NCBI RefSeq assembly: GCF_028389875.1
Contig: NC_084682.1
Coordinates: 5,838,001 to 5,902,000 of the forward strand
DNA from: Rhea pennata
Taxonomy: Eukaryota; Chordata; Aves; Rheiformes; Rheidae
Direction of reading: 5' to 3'
Length of the DNA stretch: 64,000 bases
Positions 47,301-59,300 of this stretch are shown here, in pieces. Under the pieces are notes generated by a model. That model had not been told where the DNA came from and did not search any database. It was given only the letters and a program-made list of their open reading frames with translations. The position numbers and the translations under genes are program-made. Each line of letters opens with the position of its first letter. Within the stretch, counting starts at the first letter, position 1.

Positions 47301-50300
47301 GATACCGACATGTTCTCCTTCCGGTAACAGGCATCTGGTGCTAATGTGTGTTAAGTATCGCGGTGGATCAGAGGTGGGAGCACTACAAGGATGTCAATGA
47401 CTTATGCCTGTGTAAGGGGCTCCGCTATATCCCAGGGCTCAGAGAGGCTGTGGTGAGGGCGGCAAGACTTCAATTCGAACAAGCTTTTTATACTCTAAAA
47501 CCAAGTACAATCATCCAGAAACCGCCTTTCCCTGTCATTCACTCTTTCCTCATTTCCTCTCCTGCTGGTGCTGATCAGCCCGGGATTTGTGTGTAACCAA
47601 ACCCGCTCCTGCTGCTGCACATTAGTCCTTTCTCGTGGCAGCGAGTTTGATGATCCAGGCACTGCAGTGTGGTGGTGGGAGGGAGAGTTTGCAGCTCAGA
47701 CGAGTACTGCAGGAATTGGCAGTGCTGATAAAGGAAGTAAAATGTCTAATAACAGGGTTGGGAAATTTCCCAGAGCAGGGTGAAGGCTATTAGACTGATT
47801 TCTCTTGAGCTCTTTTTTTGTTAGTCTAACCTTGGTCTCTGTCTGAACTTGTCCCAGTCCAACTTTTTGTCCTGTCTGCTATACACTTTCTGGGATGGCA
47901 CCTCTTATTCCACAGCCAAAATGATTATTCTGCCCTGGGGAATGGGCAGTATTTATTTCTTTTTCAGTGCTGAATGAGCTGTTTCCAGACAGTGTTCATA
48001 TCCACCGTGGAGGTGGGTACTAGGAAAGAAATTTCCTTCCGGAGGATCAGGGAGTGGAACCTGCTTGAGTCTGTGTCATTTCCTCTGTCCTTGGCTTTAC
48101 TCTTCCTCCCCAGCAGCTTTCGTTGCCGCGTGATTGAAAGCGGAGAGGGAGATGCCTTCGTGCTCTGTGTAAACTGTCTGGATAGAAGTGAAGGCTCTAG
48201 AAGTACGCTGCAAATGCAGCAGGGTAGCAGTGCTCAGCCCTCTTACGGCACTCCTGCCTGGGGTTCTCCTGGTTGTGGAGAGCTGTGCTGAGCGTGGGCT
48301 GGCTGCGAGTCACTGCTGTTATCCCTGCTGGTGCGCATGGCTCGGAGGGCAGGAGGGTGAAGAGCTGTGGTAACACTAATGTCCTTCTGGAAGGCTCTGT
48401 TTCTGCTCAGCTTGTTGTCCAAATGTCTTCTCTTTTGGCCTTTCAAATGCCTTCCTAAGACATGTGGGTTTAGGTCTTTAGAGTTTTCTCCTTTCTTAAC
48501 TTCTTTGTTACTCTTCGGAGTTCCATTACAGGCAAGTAAATTAAACCAGGTAAACTTGGAACTCCAAAGAGCTCTTTTTGTAACCCAGATGTGAAAAGCA
48601 TTTTGGAGCCGAACTCTTTCCTGATGCTATTTGTTCAGTGGCTAGGGGCCTCATATCTCCCTCCTGCATGCTTGACCCCACAAAAAATCTGCTCAGTGGT
48701 AGTGAAGAAAGCTGAAAACATGCTGGGCTGTGTTAACAGGAGATCTCATATGACCAGAACTCATCATGCATTTCTCGATGTCAGTTTTCTATCTTAGGAA
48801 AGGGATGCTCTTCTCTCTCAGCAAACAGTAAGTATTTGGGTATTAACTGCTCTTTGCTAGTTGGAGCTGTGTCAATGCAAAGCACGCAGCCATACCTGTT
48901 GGACATAGAATGGCTCTGTCTGGTCATCTTTCTTTCAGTGCTTAACCAGATGCAGCCTCGAAGAGTTGAGCATGTGTCCTAAACGACCTGCAGCACCAAA
49001 GCCAATTTGTGAAAAGTTGTGTGTTGAAAGTTAACTTGATATCTCAGTTGAGGACTCTCTCTGGCATGTTTGCATAGATTCATGGAGTTTATGGCCAGCA
49101 GGGACTATTAGATCATCTATTCTGATCTCCTGAATATCACAGGTACTTAAATTTCACCCTACAACTGTATGAAGCCAAGTAACTTGTGTTTGGCTAACAC
49201 AAGGCTTCCAGAAAGACGCCCAGTCTCGAGAATCCAGTCTTTTCCTGGGAAGTTTGTTCCAGGGATAATTGCACTGGTTCTGAAACATTTGTGCCTTATT
49301 TCCACAGTGAATGTTTCTCACTTGTTCTTGTTCTTTACTATTCTGCTAGTGTAAAGAGCCCTTAAGTACCATGGAGGCACTTTGCACTTGCAATCAAATC
49401 ACCTCCCAGTCTTTCTGATACACTAAACAGATTGAGCTGTTTAAGTTTTTCATGGCAAGCCATCATTTCTAGCCTTTGAATCACTTTTATGGCCGTTTTT
49501 TGGACTCTTTCCAAATTTTCAGCATCCTTTTAAGAATATGGGCACTAGAACTGAATGCAGTATTTCAGTGTCAGTCTCGCCAGTGCCGTATATAGAGGTA
49601 AAAGTGCTGTCCAGTGCCTGCTCTCTGCTTGTACCTTCAAGGGATGCATTAACCCTTTTCACTAGGCCTTGCCCTGGGAACGCAGCCATGGTATTTTCTA
49701 TAGCTTTTGTGGAGTAAGTGCTTGGGGTAGAGCCCTGGAGACTTACTCTACATCATCCCAGATACATAACAGCACTTTTGATGTTGGAAAAACTTGGATT
49801 TTGAACTGACTATTATTACTTATTGCTCTATCCATCTTCATATCACAGGCAGTTTGTCAACAGACTTTATTTTCAGTTCATTGCTAAAAATCTTGCCAGC
49901 CAGTCTGTACCAACCATTTTCCATTCAGTTCAAGGAGAGTTCTCTAAAGACCATTGCTACTTAATTAGTTTTTAATCTATTTTTAATATACTATGTTTAG
50001 TATAATTTATTTTTCAAGAATGTTGCATGTTACTAATTTAAATGCTTTACAAGTATCTTGGAATATTTATATGCATGTGATTTCTTTTTTAACCAAACTT
50101 GTAATTTATTTGACCTGTTTTTCGTAAATGGAAAGTTTTTATTATTAAATAAGTACAGTTATAGGTCAGAGTTTTGTTTCAGAGCCAGTGTAGTCTCTAT
50201 GGCCTGATTTTAGTTTACAGAAGTGCACAATTTTCTTACCCATATTTCTCATCTCACCTGTCCACTGCAGTGATGAAGGGAAAAATCAGAAATTCAATGT

Positions 50301-53300
50301 TTTACTAAGAGGCTTCCTGAATGCCTCTTTTTCTCTTGCTAAAATGCTGGCTTGTAACTTCTTATAGCCGTGAGAGGTGTCCAGAAGTCATAGCTGCTGC
50401 AGTCCAGAAGACTAGGAAGCTACCTGAGTGCCTGGAGTTCTCTTAGCTGTAGATGAAATTTGTATGTCTCAAACCCACAATATTTCAGGATTCCCTCTTT
50501 CTTCTACAATGTAGCCAAGTGGATTTTACATTTTTGTAGTGCCTCACGCTAAGTATTAGGATTCCCACTGGAATTGCTTCTATACTATGGAATTAATCCA
50601 GTTCTGGGCAGGACATTGCAACTGCTAAACAGAAATCTGCACTGGAATATTTGGCAAGAAGAAACAAGGTGAGCTCTGTGTCTGTTCATGGTTGCAGGTG
50701 GTACATGGAGAGAAATGATTATGGTAATTAGCCCAGTTGGAATTTGCCTGCAAGATTGTAGGTATTTTGTAAATCTTTGCCTCTTCTCCCTTATGCAACA
50801 GCCATTTGTGCAAAACACTTTCCACCAGCGCTTTGCCTGTAACGGTAAAGATCTCTTCCTAGTATCTTGCCAGTGATGCTGCAGTGGGCTTCCCAGAACC
50901 TCTTTATCACTGCTAGGTTTTATTTGAATGAGAGATTGCCCTGGAAAACACCGGCGAGGACTGTGCCTTCATTTTCGGCTGGCATGGAATAGCCGAAAAA
51001 AGGCTGGCAAGGTTTGTAAGACCTCTCCAGAAGAAGTCATGAACTCCCCACTGGTGTTGAACTGAGTCTGTGCAGCTCTGAAGGAGCTGCCTGCGAAAGA
51101 TAGGTGTAATCTTACCAGTTAATGTGGTATATCTGGCCTCTGAGCTGGGAGTGAGAATATGGTATGGTTTGGGTGTTTCGATGTTTTTTTCACTTGATTC
51201 CCAGCAAGGAAGCCATGCCTGGAAAAGCCTAGTTGGCCAGGAAACCCTGAAGGTATTTGGGATGAGTGTGGTAAGTGTTTTGGAGCTGAACTGTGTGGCT
51301 CTGTGATCTGTATCCCAACCCCTTGTCACTGAGGATACCCCTAGACTTTTGAGAATGTCCCGCTGCGCTCCAATCCCTTCCACTCTGGTGGAGACAGCGC
51401 ATTTGTTACAGGCAGTCTTGCATCTGGTCTCTTGATTAATGGACTTGTCTTTTGCAGCCTATTTTGACTCTGACACTGCTTTCTGCTCCACAGATGCTTT
51501 GCTGATGTTGAAGAAAGTTTGCTTCGCTTGATAAAGACCAGATCCTGAAATTTACTTCCAAACCTGAAGTAACAATTTTTAACTTGAAATGGTTTTTCCC
51601 TAGGAGTCACTGCTCCAGAATCCTTCCCTTATTTGGTGCCTCCTTCACAGCTGGGCCTGATGCTCAGGTGCCAAAGCTCTGTGCGCTCGTCACCCCAAGC
51701 CAAATGGATCTGTGCTGGGTTCGAGCGCAGGATCTCTGCTTCCTGGCCTAGTTTGTGCCACTCCTTTTCCTGTGCACCCTGATGGTGTTTCCTGTGTTTT
51801 TGCACTGGCCTGGGAGATGTGTTTTCAGCCCTTTTTGTTCAGCGTGCGATCCCTTGAGATTGGGTCTCGCTTTCTTCTTTTCTGGCTCAAGACATGACAA
51901 ACCTTTCTTTATCCTGTCTGACTGCCTCTGTTCTGCACGTTGTCAGGACGTACTCCCCGTGGCCTCTCTCTGATTTGAGCTGGCTGTTCTAGTACTGTTG
52001 CTATCTCTGCGCTTAGCCTCTCCACGAGCAGTTGTTAGTCACTGTTGATTTCTTCCATGGTAACGAATCCAGTTTGGTTGGCGCTGCAGTGTGCGAATGC
52101 TCCCCGAGCAGCAGTGGGTTGCTTCCTCTGGTGAGGTTGCCTCTTCCCAGGTGGATTTAGTCTGTCTGCACATGCTGACTCATGACAGCCGAAACAGCTG
52201 TTTTCAGCTTCAGGCACTACTGTGTGCAGGGACCCCTCTTCTTCTTGACAGCTGGTTTGTTTTTATAACTAATGCCTTCACTATATGCTCATAACTTCCA
52301 TATCTGTGATGCCCGCCTTTCAACTAAAAGGGCTGAAGTCCATTTCTTGACATAGTTGCATTGCTGTATCAGCCTGACTTCATGGACTCTTCCCCAGCAA
52401 CCCGCTGGGGCTAGCCAGACTCGCTGCCACTGCCCGCAGAGCAGCATGCGGTGCGGCGGGCAGTGACACACGTGCACGAGGAGCCCACGCTTCCCTGGCA
52501 TCCTGACCTCAGCACGTGGATCTGCCTTCGGGGTGCTGTTTTGAGGAAGCCTTTGGAGGGACCATCTCTTGGGGCTGATGGACCTTGCAGCGAGTGAAGC
52601 AAAGCCAGGGAGAAGTTACAGGTCTCATGCTAACACCGTCAGGGTAACGAGCAGGTTAGCAGGGCTTTGGGGAAGTGCTCCCTTCCACCGTGTGAACGCA
52701 GCACAGCAGGTGACGGGACTTCCTCCTTACTGCCCCAAAGCTGGGCAGCGCGGTGGAAGTCGCCGTTTCCCTCTCACTGTGAGAAGCAGCGTACGACGGG
52801 AGGAGCGGGGAGGGCTCCCGGCGGGTGACGGGCAGGTGAGTCACTACAGAAAGAGTCATTCAGAGAAAAGCCTAGTAAAAGCGACCCGTGGCCTTAGCAT
52901 GAACTCGGAGATGAAAGGTCCAAAGTTAAGTGATGAGCTCATCAAAACCTTGAAGCTGTGAGAGAAGAAGTGGTGAAAAAAGCCTGAGAGGTGCCTGCTT
53001 GAGATGCCCCAGCACTGGGGCACACGGGCCGCTGCCTGGGCTTGCTGGGCTCGTGCTTAAGTTGGCAAGACATATGAGACACGCTTCTTCCCTAGAGGCA
53101 GGTATCCTCTGTTCATCTTTGCTTCCTTTAAAAAAAAGTGTCTGTGCATGTGTGTATGCGTCCCAGTTCAGCACTGGTTTCTGTGCGATGTGACTGGTTA
53201 GTCCTTGGGACTGCAGGCGGAAAGGCAGAGCGCAGAGCTCCGCTTGCGAAGGTGGGGGCGAAGCCGAGGCGCTGCCTCCCCGGAGCCAGGCATGTCCGTG

Positions 53301-56300
53301 GGACCGCTCTGCCTCGAGCTTCCCTGCGGGCTCTGGGTGTCGCTTTCCGTTCAGGGTGGGGAGTTTTGGTGCCCCGCAGCTGCCGGGAAGGTGGTGTAGC
53401 ATTTGCATGTTTTGCTGCTGAGGCTGTGGGCCAAACGTGGGCCTCGGAGGAAAACACTCCTGCCCTGTCCTATTTTTTCCTTCCCTCGCGTGCGGCGGGC
53501 CAAGCAGCGTTGCCACAGGCTTGCCCACAGAGGTAGGTTGAGCTGCAGACTCCTCTCGGTTGATGGGGAACATCTCTTCTAAATACGCCTCCGTCAAAGG
53601 GCCGAGCTGATGGAGCTGCTTTTACCTGCCCTTGCAGGCGGCTGAAGCACGTGGCCTTGCTCTGGGAGAGAGCCCTGCCTGCCCCCGACGCTGCCAGGGC
53701 TCTTGTGCTCGAGCTGCAGGCTCGGAGCTGTCGGGCTTTGCCATGCTGCGGTACTGGCCGCATCTCTGACAGGGTATGTGATAAGTGCTGGAGCCACCAA
53801 GCTGGTCACCAGCTAGTTTTTTCCTCCCACAAGCTGTTGCCTGGGGAAAAAAAAAGTGTAAAAAGTGTTAGCAGTTTCAAGCTCTGAGCCTCCCTGGTGT
53901 CCGAACGAGGCTGGTGGAGAAGCAGCTGCCTGTACGCTGCTGGACAAGGGCCCTCGCTTTGCCCTGCTGTCCCAGTGCTCCCCAGTCTCGTCTTGGTTTC
54001 ATCTGCAGAGTTAATAAAATGGTGGCAAGTGAAGTTGAGTTCCAGTGCGAAGGGCTCTTTAGGGCAATAGTAAAAGAGTGAGTAAGCAAGAGCCCCTTGC
54101 TGCGAGGGCCAGTTTAATTGGTCTGGCTTGTTTTATGAGACAATTTTTATGTTTAAACTCGCGCATGGCCTAGGAGCAACTCTGCAGCAGGGCATCGTTC
54201 TCCTGCGTGGGTCCTGGGGGAATTCAGCCCAGGTTAATTACCCCTAACCAAGCAATCGCACCTTGCCGAGCCACTTATATAAGCAGCGGCCTGAGCCGAG
54301 GAGCGCAGCGAACGAGGGGGGAGCTAGTGCCGGAGCCAGGACTGCCTGCGATAACTGTGCTCTGCGGCCAGGCCTGACCTTGGAGCCTGGCGGGAGCAGG
54401 AGGCTCGGTGCCGCCTGGAGGTCCAGCACCCCATCAGATGGGCCTGGGGCCTGGCACTCGGCGAGGGGCCGCCCCAGCCCTGCCGGGCGGCCTCGATCTC
54501 TTCCTCTTTCTGCGCTTCTGTTTCCCCCCTGTAAATAGAAGCGCTGCTGCTGACCTTTGGAGTGGTTAAAAATCCTGCGCAAATGGGAGCGGAGCTGCGG
54601 TGCGTTCAGGCTGGGCCGCTCCTGGCCAGCGTCTCCCTGCGCGGCGCTCAGCGCCCGGCTGTTCTGGTCGCGCGGAGGCTGCCCGGGTTTGTGGGTGCGC
54701 TAGGTGAACGCCTCGTGTTCTCGTGGCGGAGGCGAGAGGAAGGACGGTCCCCTTCTGCTGTAACGCAGCCACCTCCACGGCCACGCACAGTGACTACTTA
54801 CCCACCCACAGCCGTTTTCAAAACAGTTTTAGAGAAGGAGTGGGAAAACCCAGAGCTCTGCTGAACTAGCAAAGGTAGTTTAGAGAGACAGAAGTTGTTC
54901 AAGTTAGACGCTGGTGTTACTGGATCGAAGCGGGGCAGGAAGCTGCCCGTGCACCGTGTGCTGCGGACAGCTTCCTCTGCATCCCCTTGGCTCCGCGTCG
55001 CGGTATCAACGCACTGGGGAAATGCCAAGTCCTGCCCCAGGCTCGGTGGTGTAGTGCTGCAGGCTTTCGGGGGGGGGGGAGAGATAAATAAAATCAAAGA
55101 TTCTGATAAAAGCGAACACAAGCTCCCTCTCTGTAGTTTGAGGCTAGAGTTAAACGAAAAGGTGCAGCACTGTCCCAATCCTTCCTTGGTTCTGAAAGCC
55201 GATTCTGGCACGGCACAAACGAGCGTTCCCGGCTTTGCTGCTGAACTCGGTGTTTGGTTTTCTGCAGAGAAGTGTTAATGAGGCTATTCCTCTCCCGCTC
55301 TGCACTGAGCAGGGCTGCCTTCAGCCTCCGCTGGAATCGCTGAGCGCTGGAGAAGTTGCTTCTGGTTTTTATTTTTGTTGTTTTTTTTTTTCCTGTTGGC
55401 GGGAAACGGTAGTGGGAGACGATGCATTTGGGGACTCCTGAGTAAGCCGTCAGGATGCCCCGAGCAGCGAGCGCCTCTGGGCTGTGCGGCGCTTCGCGCT
55501 TGCAGAGCAGAGTGCAAACGGGAGTTTTGGACCCTGAGCTGAGTCCAGCAGAAATCTCCCCTGCGGGGCAGTAAAATCTGCGCCCGGGGTCCGGGCGCCT
55601 CGAGGCGGGTGCCGGCGAGGCCGGGTCCCGCCGCTGCGAGGGCGCTGAGGTCCCGGCAGAGGGTGCTGTGTCTCCACCGCCCTCTCCCCGCTCGCGCTCC
55701 AGCTGTTTGGCACTTGCCCTTGCCTGAGTGCATGATGTTTGTAAGAGTTTGGGCATGTCCATTTGGTTCCCATCTCCAGTGCCACCCCCAGCATCCAGGC
55801 CAGGTTCTTCTGTCACTGGGGACGTTCTTAATTCTCAGGAAGTCGGAGAGAGTTTAATTGTTTTCTCCTCTCTCTCTCTCTCTTTTTTTTTTTTTTCCCA
55901 TGCAGCTGAACAAAAGGTTCATCCTCAGTTTTCTCCATGCCCATGGGAAGCTGTTTACCAGGATTGGGTAAGTGTGCAGGATGTTTATTTTATTTTCCTA
56001 CATTACAAGTCTTTTTGGAATTTAATATTGTTAGCAACTAAGCTGTGTTTGGAGCTGAGGGCACAGGGTGTGAATTCTTGCAGGCCTAGCCTCCTGGTTC
56101 CTATTCTCCATACCCGCCCTCTGGTCCATGCTGGAGATTGTTTGGGCTTTTTCTTCCCCCACTTCAAGGCCTGGTCCTGCACCGGGACCCTCTGGCAGAG
56201 GCTGCTGATGTGCGTGCAGGAGGGACTAGAGGCAGTTTCCTCTCTCTCCCATGCCCTAGCCACGCTCCTGCCTTCTGAAATTTCTGTTTTTTTCCCCCTC

Positions 56301-59300
56301 CTCTCCTCTTGCCCCACTTTTAGCCAGCGGGTAGGTGGCTCTGAGGAAGACTTGGCAGCTGCTGCCCGCAAGGAGTGCGAAGCTGTCAGGACAGAACGAT
56401 CCAGCGGCCGAGAGCCGCTGGCCGGAGTGTGCCCCGACGAGCCGAGCCCTTGGGCTCCTTGCTGCCATCTTGGTGAAAGCCTCATAGCCAAGAGCTGCCC
56501 TGCCTATGGGAACTGGTTTGTACAAAGCGCCCTTGGCAATGTCTGTCATAAATTGGTTTCAAATAATTGAAAAGCTATCCTTGAAGCAAAGCAAGTCTGA
56601 TTCAGGCCTGGGCTGAGATCCCAGCTCGGAGGACGTGCTTATGACCCAGGAGCAGAGTTCAGCCCAGCCGCCGGCAGGCTTCCCGTGGAGCGGAGCTCTC
56701 CCCACCCCGCGCGCTGTCAGGTGCCAGTGGCGCTGAGCAGCAGAGGCGGTTGTACGGGGGTGGCTGTCGTGGCGAGACCTCACACGGGGCCAAACACAGT
56801 CTCCACTCTCGCTGCGGCAACGGTGGTCTCTGCCTGAGCCTGCTGTTTTCTCATAAGCAGATGTAGTAGCATCAGCTCTGCTAGCTCCTTCGGTCCCTTC
56901 TGGGTCTCTTGACTACAGATAAAAGGATTGAGAGACCTTTTCCAGGCTGCTTAGGCAAAAGCAGTGCAGATGCTAAGTGGCTTCTTGTCCCAGTAACTGC
57001 TGGGCTTTTCTGACTCAGGTGGGCAGTTCCCTGCCTGGGTCTGGCCCTGTCCTCCCTCGCTGCTTGCAGAGAAGGAGCATCATGGTGCAGGAGGTGGAGG
57101 AGTAGTACAGATGCCAGCAGTGACTCTGTGGTGTAGCCAAAAGTCTTTGCTTTGTATAATGCACTGTCTGAGGTGGCTAGTCAGGAGTGGCATAAGCTTG
57201 ATTTTGGACCCTTCTTATAGCAATGGAAAGTAGGAGATGTGTCGGCCAATTTGTTGACGGTCTGGGCCTCCGAGGGAGAGCAAGCCGCTCGCTGCCAGCG
57301 CTGCTGATCTCTGCCTGAGTCACAAGGCACCGATTATCTGATTGTGGGCAGCGAGCTGGCCTGCAGCAAGGAGGCAGAACTGGATGTCCTCCTGCCTGCA
57401 GGAAAAAAAGGAGCAAAGCTATGAGAGCCTCTAAAGGTTTGGTAACTGCACAGCGTGTCTACGCCGGAGGGCAGAGCATCCAGGGAGCTGCTGGTCCTCA
57501 GATAGGCTGGGGCTGCGCTCATGGCCGAGCTCCGGGTTGAACGTGTGCCAGCAGGGGGATTAATGGGGATGTTGCAGTGATTGCTTGCACATTTGGCTCC
57601 TGAGACTTTTGTGAAATTAAGATGCAGCTTTTGAGGCCGTTTTTTCCCAGGACAGTCATTTAGAAAACCCAAGTATGTTTAATAGCAGAATATCCCCTGA
57701 AGTACTTAGAAAGGAACTAGAAAGTAATACCATGACACAGGAAGAGAAATTGTCCAGCCCTGCTAAACAACTTCCGTGCTTGAAATAGGTAAAAGGTGAG
57801 GAATAGTTTAGTCCTCTTTGGGCAGGCTCTTCAGTCATTTATCTGTTTTTTTTTTTTTTTTTTTTTTTTTCTGTTTTAAAAAAAGAAAGAAAGGGCATGG
57901 AAAACATGATGTTGCACTAATTAGACTCTTTTGCTCCTAAAACCTCAGGTAAGCAATTTATTAAAAGCTTCCGTTGTGCTCCAGACCTGCTGGTTCTGAG
58001 CTCAGTGGGGTTACTGTGTGCAGTACCAGATGTGCTGCAATATCAAAGCACAGCTGGCAGGACTGAGGAAGCCCTCGCTCCTTACTGTTGTTATTCCATG
58101 GCAGTAATGTTCATCTTGCTAACAACCCATCCGGCAAAGGGCTCTGTCCCTAGCATCCTGTCTGCCCTAGGAGGATGCTGCTGGATCTGTTGGATGGGGT
58201 CTGAGATTTCTCAGAATTAGGAAGTCTTTGGAAACATTCAGTTTGCTCTAATTCCCTTGCTATGTCTCATCCAGGGAAGTTGCCCCTTCAAGGGGAGCAG
58301 CAGTTTTGCATTGACAGAGCAGCTCCGTTCTGCACAGCTACTAAGTCTGAGGGGTCTGTTCATTGCAGCCCGTGTTTGTGAGAGTGCTGCAGCGAGCAGT
58401 GCCCAGGCAGAGGGTAGCCCTGCTGCTGGGCAGGACCGGTTATTGAAAGGCATCCATGAAATATGGATAAGAAAAAGCCATTTCTGTCTTTATAAATAGA
58501 GCCTATTACTGCCCTGAAAGTCTGTTGGGGAAGCCCAGCAGAATTGCCCATGTGGGTTACCAGAAGTGGCTTGCTAATCCAGTCTGTAGCGTGCTGATAT
58601 CACAAGATCTGCATCTCTTGGGGGAAGGTAGAGGAAATTGCTATGGAGGCCCCTGAGGTTGCCTGCCCTGGCTCTGCATGCCTTACTCGCTGCAGATTTT
58701 GGCTCTCCCTTGCTCCCGGTGTGGGCGCACTAGTACAGTATCACTGATAACTGGAGCTGGCAGTTGCTTTGAGACCGGTTTTTACTGGGTCTAGTTGTGG
58801 CTTTTTGGAGCTTAGGAGTAAGGAGGAACAAAGTGAGTTCAGCAGAAGAGGCAATGGGACAGGAGAACTTCTCTGTCACTAGTTTACAGGGTTTTAATAC
58901 CTTATTGGTTATAAAGTTGCCTTCATGGGGTACAGGCTGAGGAATCTCTTGGGAGGGCTGTTGTGGGCAATCACGTCACAGTCATTTTCATGATTTAACC
59001 ATATTCTTCTTTACAACTGGTTCAGTTTTTGACCCTTCTTCTCTTGGAAGATTGCTAAGGATCTAGCAGTGCTCTGATAAGTAACCTCAGCTAATTCCCA
59101 TAGTGATGCCGAATGAAGAGCAGGATAAATATGTCAGATTTCCTTGGGTGCTTGGGAGTGCTGAGGCCTTTGGCGTTGACAGGGCACCCCATCCCCAGCC
59201 GTGGCACGGCAGCCGTTGGCTGCTCCGTGCTGATGAGTGGTAGTAGCACTGTGTCTGCAGGAACCAGCTGCGGCGTTGACAGTGCCAGCAGCTAGATGAG

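Larger units (their letters stand above)
39837..55905 (+). other. SMG6: SMG6 intron 8 (16 kb)
   Basis: It separates the exon ending NLSPSD from the exon starting LNKRFILSF, which are adjacent in human SMG6 protein, so no coding exon is missing between them. It holds a MIR-like remnant near 43345, a one-kilobase ancient CR1 at 49070-50130, and a GC-rich right end (about 52400-55700) with a TATA-like box. I recognise no protein-coding gene inside it on either strand. Confidence 0.75.

Noticed and set aside
55728-56570. 280-codon plus-strand frame spanning SMG6 exon 9
   Set aside because: It reads the exon in the wrong frame and continues through intron sequence with Ser/Phe-rich low complexity.
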